The notes under the pieces were generated by a model that had not been told where the DNA came from, ran no database searches, and saw only the letters and a list, made by a program, of their open reading frames with translations. This document shows positions 15,642 through 20,215 of a stretch of 20,215 nucleotides of DNA, piece by piece. The translations under genes and the position numbers were made by a program. Position 1 is the stretch's first letter, and each line of letters starts with the position of its first letter. The DNA comes from Candidatus Gastranaerophilales bacterium. GTDB taxonomy: Bacteria; Cyanobacteriota; Vampirovibrionia; Gastranaerophilales; Gastranaerophilaceae. The DNA is taken from positions 1 through 20,215 of the forward strand of contig CAJONH010000128.1 of assembly GCA_905235825.1 (NCBI GenBank). Direction: 5' to 3'.

Positions 15642-16559
15642 TCAATTTATATATTTACCGTATTTTTCAACAAAATATTTCTTGTTTTTTTCCAATATAT
15701 CTTTTATTTTATCCACATTTTTATATGACCTTGAAACAAAATGAAATATTTTTGATTTCGGAACACACACTGATTTTAACCCAAAGTTATATTTTAAATT
15801 AAAAGCAAATGAAGAATCATCATAATAAGCCGGAGCCAAGTTAATATCAAATCCTCCGGCTTTTTCAAAAACATCACGTCTGAACAGAATTGCACATCCT
15901 GAACAATAATCGCAGTCAATGTAGTCTTTATCATCCATATAATCAATTGCTTCATCTACACCAAGTCGATTAAGACTGCCGTCTTTGAGCATTTTTACTC
16001 CGCATTCACGAACAAGACATTTTATATTAAGTGTTTTTGAACCTGCAATACCTATTGATTTATCGTTTTCGATTACTTTTAAAAGCTCGGTTAAATAATC
16101 GGGAAGTGTTATCATATCGTTATTCATTGAGAATATATACTCCCCTCTTGCCTTTGAAATTGCATTATTCATATTGTAAATGAACCCGTCATGACCGGTA
16201 TCATTTACTATACGTCTTACATTTTTGAATAAACTTTCTATTTGAACTATTTTATCGGTCGAATTATCATCAGCAATGATTATTTCATAATCAATATTCT
16301 GAGTATCTCTTTTTATTGCGGTTAAAAGAGCTGCACTCATCGCAAAATTATTTTTAACGGGAATAACAATGCTGACCTTTGGATTTTCGTAATATTCAAA
16401 ATCCGTACCAAAATCAACATTATCAAGTATAAATTTATAAACCGCACCCCGTTTGGCTTCGGATTCAACTCCGCTGTATAAAATCCGTAAATGCTCAAGT
16501 GTGAGTTCTTTTAGTTTTACAATATCTGTTTCCGAATTTATTGTTTCATAAAGATCCAT
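15642..16559 (-). CDS. family-2 glycosyltransferase (GT-A fold), downstream copy of a tandem pair
   Basis: A cytoplasmic enzyme that would transfer a sugar from a nucleotide-sugar to a surface glycan or protein. Of 305 residues, 62-270 form a GT-A domain: VSIVIPVKN (62-70), the nucleotide-binding IIADDNS (94-100), the DXD-like MNNDM (145-149), and YYDDSSF (245-251) where inverting GT2 enzymes have the catalytic acid. The first 60 residues are helical and less typical of GT2. It lacks membrane segments. It lies 17 bases after its paralogue, aligned with it without gaps over all 305 residues, with about 203 identities by hand count. CGGGA precedes the ATG. The donor and acceptor sugars cannot be read from sequence. 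Confidence 0.85.
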   Translation of the reverse strand: MDLYETINSETDIVKLKELTLEHLRILYSGVESEAKRGAVYKFILDNVDFGTDFEYYENPKVSIVIPVKNNFAMSAALLTAIKRDTQNIDYEIIIADDNSTDKIVQIESLFKNVRRIVNDTGHDGFIYNMNNAISKARGEYIFSMNNDMITLPDYLTELLKVIENDKSIGIAGSKTLNIKCLVRECGVKMLKDGSLNRLGVDEAIDYMDDKDYIDCDYCSGCAILFRRDVFEKAGGFDINLAPAYYDDSSFAFNLKYNFGLKSVCVPKSKIFHFVSRSYKNVDKIKDILEKNKKYFVEKYGKYIN

Positions 16560-16576
16560 AAAAAATTCCCGTTCAT

Positions 16577-17494
16577 CTATCTAATCTGGTTTCGCCATTT
16601 TTGGAAAAAATATAAACTGTTTCTTCTGCTTAAATCCAGTTTTTCTTCTGTTTCCAAATATGAAATTCCTTTAAAATGATATATTTTTGATTTTGGAACA
16701 CATACTGATTTCAAACCGAAATTATATTTCAAATTAAAAGCAAAATCAGAATCATCAAAATATGCAGGTGCTAAATTAACATCAAATTTACCTGCTTTTT
16801 CAAAAACATCACGTCTGAATAAAATTGCACAACCTGAACAATAATCACAATCAATATAATCTTTATCATCATTAAAATCAGAGGGTTCATTCTGACCTAT
16901 TGATTTAAATTCAAGATTTCTCGTTATATTCATACCGCATTCATCAACGCAATTTTCAATATTAAGAGTTTTTGAACCTGCAATACCGATTGATTTATCA
17001 TTTTCAATTACTTTTAAAAGTTCTCCGAGATAATCCGGCAAAGTCATCATATCATTATTCATGGAGAATATATATTCACCTCTTGCCTTTGAAATTGCAT
17101 TATTCATATTGTATATAAATCCTTCACATCCGGTATCATTAACTATTCGTTTTAAGTTGCCAAAGAAATATTCAATTTGAGATACCTCGTCTTCAGAATT
17201 ATCGTCCGCAATTATAACTTCATAATCAATTCCCTTTGTATTTTTTTTGATTGACTGCAAAAGTGCAGATGTCATTATAAAATTATTTTTAACGGGAATA
17301 ACAATACTTACTTTTGGATTTTCGCAATATTCAAAATTAGTGCTTAAATCAATGCTTCCAAGTATAAATTCATATATATCGGCTTGATTTGCTTCGCATT
17401 TCTTGTTTCTGTACATATTATCTATATGCTCCAGCGATATTTCTTTTAATTTTTCAATATCCTTTTCGGAATTTATAAGGCTCAATAAATCCAT
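16577..17494 (-). CDS. family-2 glycosyltransferase (GT-A fold), upstream copy of a tandem pair
   Basis: The paralogue of the gene at 15642-16559 and the first of the two in transcription order. It has 305 residues with VSIVIPVKN (62-70), IIADDNS (94-100), MNNDM (145-149) and YFDDSDF (245-251). Residues 121-180 and 211-270 are nearly identical to its partner (55/60 and 56/60), whereas 181-210 share only 9/30 and the C-terminal 30 residues differ strongly. AGGAG seven to eleven bases ahead of the ATG gives a good start. The pair is transcribed away from rpsB. Surface-glycan work is likely; the substrates are unknown. Confidence 0.85.
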   Translation of the reverse strand: MDLLSLINSEKDIEKLKEISLEHIDNMYRNKKCEANQADIYEFILGSIDLSTNFEYCENPKVSIVIPVKNNFIMTSALLQSIKKNTKGIDYEVIIADDNSEDEVSQIEYFFGNLKRIVNDTGCEGFIYNMNNAISKARGEYIFSMNNDMMTLPDYLGELLKVIENDKSIGIAGSKTLNIENCVDECGMNITRNLEFKSIGQNEPSDFNDDKDYIDCDYCSGCAILFRRDVFEKAGKFDVNLAPAYFDDSDFAFNLKYNFGLKSVCVPKSKIYHFKGISYLETEEKLDLSRRNSLYFFQKWRNQIR

Positions 17495-17565
17495 AAAAAT
17501 CTCCTGTCATTCAATATTACAATAAATTTAAGAAAAAGAACAGTTTAATTTACTTTTTTTTTGTT

Positions 17566-17571
17566 TATAAT
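17566..17571 (+). promoter_or_regulatory. -10 box of the rpsB-tsf operon
   Basis: A perfect TATAAT follows a run of T. The best -35 at 16-17 bases upstream is poor (TTTAAT, 17544-17549). The position gives an rpsB leader of about 120 bases. Confidence 0.45.
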
Positions 17572-17577
17572 ATCATG

Positions 17578-17698
17578 TTAGTGAGTTGCGAAGCCGATAG
17601 ATTGCATAAAATTGATTTTCATACTCAATTACAGGCAGTTTAGTCTTATGTAAGATTGGCAGTCAATTCGAGAGTTACAAATAAAAAGGAGAAACAAG
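17578..17698 (+). promoter_or_regulatory. rpsB 5' leader, possibly structured
   Basis: The leader between the likely start of transcription and the rpsB ATG can form at least two small hairpins: AATTGA/TCAATT (17610-17615 with 17625-17630) and TCTT/AAGA (17644-17647 with 17652-17655, extendable by a G-T and an A-T pair). GGCAGT occurs twice, at 17634-17639 and 17658-17663. S2 represses its own operon through the leader in other bacteria; whether this one does so is not shown. GGAG before the start is the ribosome site. Confidence 0.3.
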
Positions 17699-18496
17699 AT
17701 GCCGGTAGCATCAATGATTGAATTACTTGACGCAGGTGTACACTTTGGTCACCAAACACAAAAATGGAATCCGAAAATGAAACCGTTTATTTACGGTGCA
17801 AGAAACGGAATCTATGTATTAGATTTGAGAATTACCTCGGAAAAACTTGATGAAGCATACAACGTTGTTAGAGATGCCGCAGCAAAAGGTAAAAATGTGG
17901 TTTTTGTTGGGACAAAGAAACAAGCTGTTGATGTAGTTGCGGAAGAAGCATTAAGAGCAGGTGCATACTACGTAAACAGAAGATGGTTAGGCGGTATGCT
18001 TACCAACTTTGAAACAATCAGAGGCAGAGTCAATAAACTCAGAGAAATGGAAGAATTTTCAACTTCCGGTCAAATGGAAAAATTGCCGAAAAAAGAAATT
18101 TCACGTATTATGAGAGAGTTAGCTAAATTAACCAAAACATTGGGCGGTATAAAAGAAATGAGAGGTATGCCCGATTTATTGGTTGTTATTGACCAGAAAA
18201 AAGAAGCAATCGCAATTGCCGAAGCAAATAAATTAAATATCCCCGTTATCTGCCTTGCCGATACCAATGCAGATCCCGAAGGCATTGATTATATAGTTCC
18301 GGGTAATGACGATGCCATACGTTCTATTAAATTGGTTTGCTCTAAACTTGCAGATGCAGTTCTTGAAGGTAAACAATTAAGAGAAAATAAAGCTAATCAA
18401 ATACAAAAAATTCAATCAATTAAAGCTGAAGATGCAGGTGTTTCAGAAGAAGTAAAACAGGAAGAAACTGCCGCATCTGCCGAAGTTGAAGCATAG
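17699..18496 (+). CDS. rpsB: 30S ribosomal protein S2
   Basis: S2 binds the small subunit late in assembly, between head and body, and is needed for S1 docking. The 265-residue sequence opens with the family signature MIELLDAGVHFGHQTQKWNPKM and has FVGTKKQA, YVNRRWLGGMLTNF and the DTNADPEGIDYIVPGNDDA block. The last ~35 residues form an acidic, Ala/Glu-rich tail beyond the conserved core, a common variable part of S2. GGAG lies seven or so bases before the ATG. tsf follows after 80 bases, the usual order. Confidence 0.98.
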   Translation: MPVASMIELLDAGVHFGHQTQKWNPKMKPFIYGARNGIYVLDLRITSEKLDEAYNVVRDAAAKGKNVVFVGTKKQAVDVVAEEALRAGAYYVNRRWLGGMLTNFETIRGRVNKLREMEEFSTSGQMEKLPKKEISRIMRELAKLTKTLGGIKEMRGMPDLLVVIDQKKEAIAIAEANKLNIPVICLADTNADPEGIDYIVPGNDDAIRSIKLVCSKLADAVLEGKQLRENKANQIQKIQSIKAEDAGVSEEVKQEETAASAEVEA

Positions 18497-18503
18497 TTTC
18501 AAT

Positions 18504-18540
18504 AAAGCGGAAAGTTATTTTTTAACTCTCCGCTTTTAGT
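18504..18540 (+). terminator. hairpin between rpsB and tsf (partial terminator or attenuator)
   Basis: AAAGCGGA (18504-18511) pairs with TCCGCTTT (18529-18536), one A-C mismatch follows, then AGTTA (18513-18517) pairs with TAACT (18523-18527). The T-run after it is short and broken, so read-through into tsf is expected. It probably sets the ratio of S2 to EF-Ts mRNA. Confidence 0.6.
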
Positions 18541-18576
18541 TTACACTTTCAAATATTAAAAGAAAGGATTTTTATT

Positions 18577-19440
18577 ATGACAGTTACAGCCGTAATGGTA
18601 AAAGAACTTAGAGAAAAAACCGGTGCAGGCTTTATGGATTCAAAAAAAGCTCTTGAACAATGTGCCGGAGATATGGAAAAGGCAATGGAATTTTTAAGAC
18701 AAAAGGGTATTGCTTCTGCTGAAAAGAAACAAGACCGTATCGCTGCTGAAGGTTTGGTTGCTACATATATCGAAAACGGGATAGGTGCAATTGTTGAAGT
18801 AAATTGCGAAACAGACTTCGTTGCAAAAAATGAAGACTTTAAAACATTCGTTAATAATGTTGCTAAACATATTGCTGAAACAAAACCTGCTGATTTGGAT
18901 GCATTAAATGCTTCAATTTGCCCTAAATGCAATATGTCTATAGCTGATTTGGTAAAAGATAAAACTGCTACCATCGGTGAAAAAATAAGTATAAGAAGAT
19001 TTTCGGTTCTTGAAGGTAATCTCGCTACTTATGTACATAACGGAAAAATCGGTGTTTTATTATCTGCAACAAAACAAGATGAAACATTGTTAAAAGATGT
19101 TGCACTTCATATTGCTTCATCTGCTCCTGAATTTGTTTCAAGAAAAGAAATTCCGCAAGAAGTTATTGACGAAGAAACAAGAATTGAAATGGGAAAAGAA
19201 GACCTTGCTAAAAAACCGGAAAATATCAGAGCTAAAATAGTTGAAGGCAGAGTTAATAAACTTATGGCTCAAAAATGCTTACTTGAACAGCCGTTTGTTA
19301 AAAATCCCGATTTGACAGTTGAAGCTCTTTTAGCAGGTAAACTTGAAATAAATAAATTTATCCGTTGGACTTTAGGTGAAGGTCTTGAAAAAAGAAAAGA
19401 TAATTTCGCTGAAGAAGTTATGAACCAAATGGTTAAATAA
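18577..19440 (+). CDS. tsf: translation elongation factor Ts
   Basis: EF-Ts frees GDP from EF-Tu so that it can be recharged. At 287 residues it has the N-terminal UBA-like domain (VKELREKTGAGFMDSKKAL, residues 8-26) and the TDFVAKN motif at 79-85, whose Asp80-Phe81 act on EF-Tu's Mg-binding site. A CPKC pair at residues 115-118 in the core is unusual for the family; with Cys29 and Cys77 it makes four cysteines but no obvious metal site. AAGGA before the ATG is the ribosome site. It shares the rpsB operon and ends at a strong terminator. Confidence 0.97.
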   Translation: MTVTAVMVKELREKTGAGFMDSKKALEQCAGDMEKAMEFLRQKGIASAEKKQDRIAAEGLVATYIENGIGAIVEVNCETDFVAKNEDFKTFVNNVAKHIAETKPADLDALNASICPKCNMSIADLVKDKTATIGEKISIRRFSVLEGNLATYVHNGKIGVLLSATKQDETLLKDVALHIASSAPEFVSRKEIPQEVIDEETRIEMGKEDLAKKPENIRAKIVEGRVNKLMAQKCLLEQPFVKNPDLTVEALLAGKLEINKFIRWTLGEGLEKRKDNFAEEVMNQMVK

Positions 19441-19455
19441 ACTATTTAAACAAAT

Positions 19456-19489
19456 AAAAATAAGACGGATTATAATCCGTCTTATTTTT
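19456..19489. terminator. strong bidirectional terminator after tsf
   Basis: A perfect 15-bp stem, 19456-19470 with 19475-19489 (core AAGACGGAT/ATCCGTCTT), has a TATA loop. A-run and T-run arms give U-tracts on both strands, so it can stop tsf from the left and the XRE gene from the right. Confidence 0.92.
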
Positions 19490-19501
19490 ATTATAACGGA
19501 A

Positions 19502-19825
19502 TTATTTTTCTTTATATAAATTCATCATTCTGTAGTAATAGCGAATATCTTTTTCGTCAGCTTTGCTTAATATTTCATTAATTAAAGCTAATAACTCATC
19601 TTTCGGTTTTATATGTCCAAAATCAAATAAATCACGTTCGGTTATATCAAGAACATCTATTATTTTTTCCAATGTTCTTGCTGTAACAAATTTTTTACCA
19701 TGTTCTAAATTACTTACATTTGGCACATTAAGTCCAATAGATTCAGCAAATTTCTCCTGAGTTATGTTTTTACTTTTTCTTATTTCTTGTATTCTTATAC
19801 CTAATTTTTTCTGCAATGAACTCAT
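19502..19825 (-). CDS. XRE-family helix-turn-helix regulator
   Basis: A 107-residue DNA-binding protein. Residues about 8-62 form a Cro/CI-type HTH: RIQEIRKSKNITQEKFAESI and NVPNVSNLEHGKKFVTARTL, the second holding the recognition helix, then KIIDVLDITERDLF. The short C-terminal part (residues 72-107) is helical, charged and of no known family, perhaps for dimerisation. GGGG lies nine bases before the ATG. It is a lone regulator; the divergent ATP-grasp gene (start 19958) shares its upstream region and is a natural candidate target, but that is only positional. Prophage or toxin-antitoxin neighbours are absent. Confidence 0.85.
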   Translation of the reverse strand: MSSLQKKLGIRIQEIRKSKNITQEKFAESIGLNVPNVSNLEHGKKFVTARTLEKIIDVLDITERDLFDFGHIKPKDELLALINEILSKADEKDIRYYYRMMNLYKEK

Positions 19826-19893
19826 ACATTAATCCCCTCTTTATACTATTATTTAAAGTTGATTATTGTAATTATCTTTTAAGATAAAAAATA

Positions 19894-19922
19894 TTGCTTA
19901 TTTTATTGTTTTATGCTAAATT
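19894..19922 (+). promoter_or_regulatory. promoter of the ATP-grasp gene
   Basis: TTGCTT (19894-19899), 17 bases, then TAAATT (19917-19922) with an extended TGC (19914-19916). The TTTTATGCTA stretch is shared with the ribE promoter at 9737-9750, suggesting a common extended -10 form in this genome. Confidence 0.5.
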
Positions 19923-19957
19923 GAACATGAAAATTTTATTTTTAAGGAAAAAATAAA

Positions 19958-20215
19958 TTGAAAATTATTATAAAAAATTTATTTAATTTAAAAGATAAAA
20001 TAGGGAACCCGCCTTATGATTATTATTTTCTCAAAAATTTAGATGAAAGCGAATACCCTCTGTATTTAGCTAAACTGTTTTATCTTAATACGGAAGAGAA
20101 ACTGCCGTTGAAATTTGATTTAAAAAAAAAATCGTGGATTATTGATAAGAAAAGATGTAAAACGTTTAATCAAAAAATTCAGTGGATTAAGTTGTATGGT
20201 ATAACTGATTTAATG
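19958..20215 (+). CDS. TupA-like ATP-grasp polysaccharide biosynthesis protein, N-terminal part only
   Basis: The reading frame is open from TTG 19958 to the window edge, 86 codons. AAGGA at 19944-19948, nine bases before, supports this start; no in-frame ATG precedes the conserved part. The first ~65 residues are variable, and residues 72-86 read KTFNQKIQWIKLYGI, a hallmark of the TupA-like ATP-grasp family (PF14305), seen in capsule and teichuronopeptide clusters. Those enzymes are thought to ligate an amino acid to a surface polymer. The ATP-binding region lies outside the window. Two glycosyltransferases lie about 2.5 kb upstream on the other strand, so this may belong to a surface-glycan neighbourhood. 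Confidence 0.75.
   Translation, partial: MKIIIKNLFNLKDKIGNPPYDYYFLKNLDESEYPLYLAKLFYLNTEEKLPLKFDLKKKSWIIDKKRCKTFNQKIQWIKLYGITDLM

Noticed and set aside
19927..19956. Nine-codon frame from ATG 19927 just before the ATP-grasp gene, as a leader peptide
   Set aside because: The likely transcription start is at about 19928-19929, after this ATG, and nothing in its composition suggests attenuation.
1..20215. tRNA or rRNA genes, CRISPR arrays, insertion sequences, phage att sites
   Set aside because: No cloverleaf with a TpsiC-like GGTTCGA core, no spaced direct repeats, no transposase or integrase and no terminal inverted repeats were found on reading the gaps.

Overview
The window is AT-rich (roughly one third G+C by eye) and densely coded, with short gaps. 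It carries ordinary bacterial housekeeping genes plus a few envelope genes. A 1,289-residue AsmA-like protein with one N-terminal membrane anchor points to a cell with an outer membrane. Low G+C, a type II fatty-acid cluster, an rpsB-tsf pair, a fused ribBA and small orphan proteins together fit a gut-type Vampirovibrionia/Gastranaerophilales (former Melainabacteria) genome. That placement is inference; another low-G+C diderm is possible.

Layout. (1) 1-4496, plus strand: fabH-fabD-fabG-acpP-fabF, preceded by the last codons of an upstream gene (by gene order perhaps plsX). acpP has its own good promoter. fabF, the elongating ketosynthase, is broken by an in-frame TAG at codon 39, although the rest of the enzyme is intact. 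(2) 4510-6600, minus strand: a B12-binding-type radical SAM protein and, upstream of it, a YhcH/YjgK/YiaL protein, insulated from fabF by a strong bidirectional terminator. (3) 6671-6874: a 67-aa orphan, tail-to-tail with the next operon. (4) 9730-6871, minus strand: ribE-ribBA-GNAT, riboflavin synthesis plus an acetyltransferase. (5) 9861-11135, plus strand: a PLP-dependent alpha-oxoamine synthase transcribed divergently from ribE. (6) 11286-17494, minus strand: a 76-aa orphan, the AsmA-like protein, and two tandem paralogous family-2 glycosyltransferases. (7) 17566-19489, plus strand: rpsB-tsf with a leader and a strong terminator. (8) 19502-19825, minus strand: a small XRE regulator. (9) 19958-20215, plus strand: the start of a TupA-like ATP-grasp polysaccharide gene cut by the window edge.

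How they work together: FabD loads malonyl groups on AcpP, FabH starts chains, FabG reduces and FabF would elongate, supplying acyl-ACP for membranes. The AsmA-like protein would help lipid or outer-membrane assembly, and the glycosyltransferases and ATP-grasp enzyme would build surface glycans. The Rib enzymes feed flavin cofactors; RpsB and EF-Ts serve translation.

I found no mobile element, CRISPR array, tRNA or rRNA, and no convincing new multi-gene system. The points most worth a second look are the amber codon in fabF, the mosaic divergence of the tandem glycosyltransferases, and two genes (ribE and the radical SAM gene) whose -10 boxes end exactly six bases before the ATG with no Shine-Dalgarno, suggesting leaderless mRNAs.
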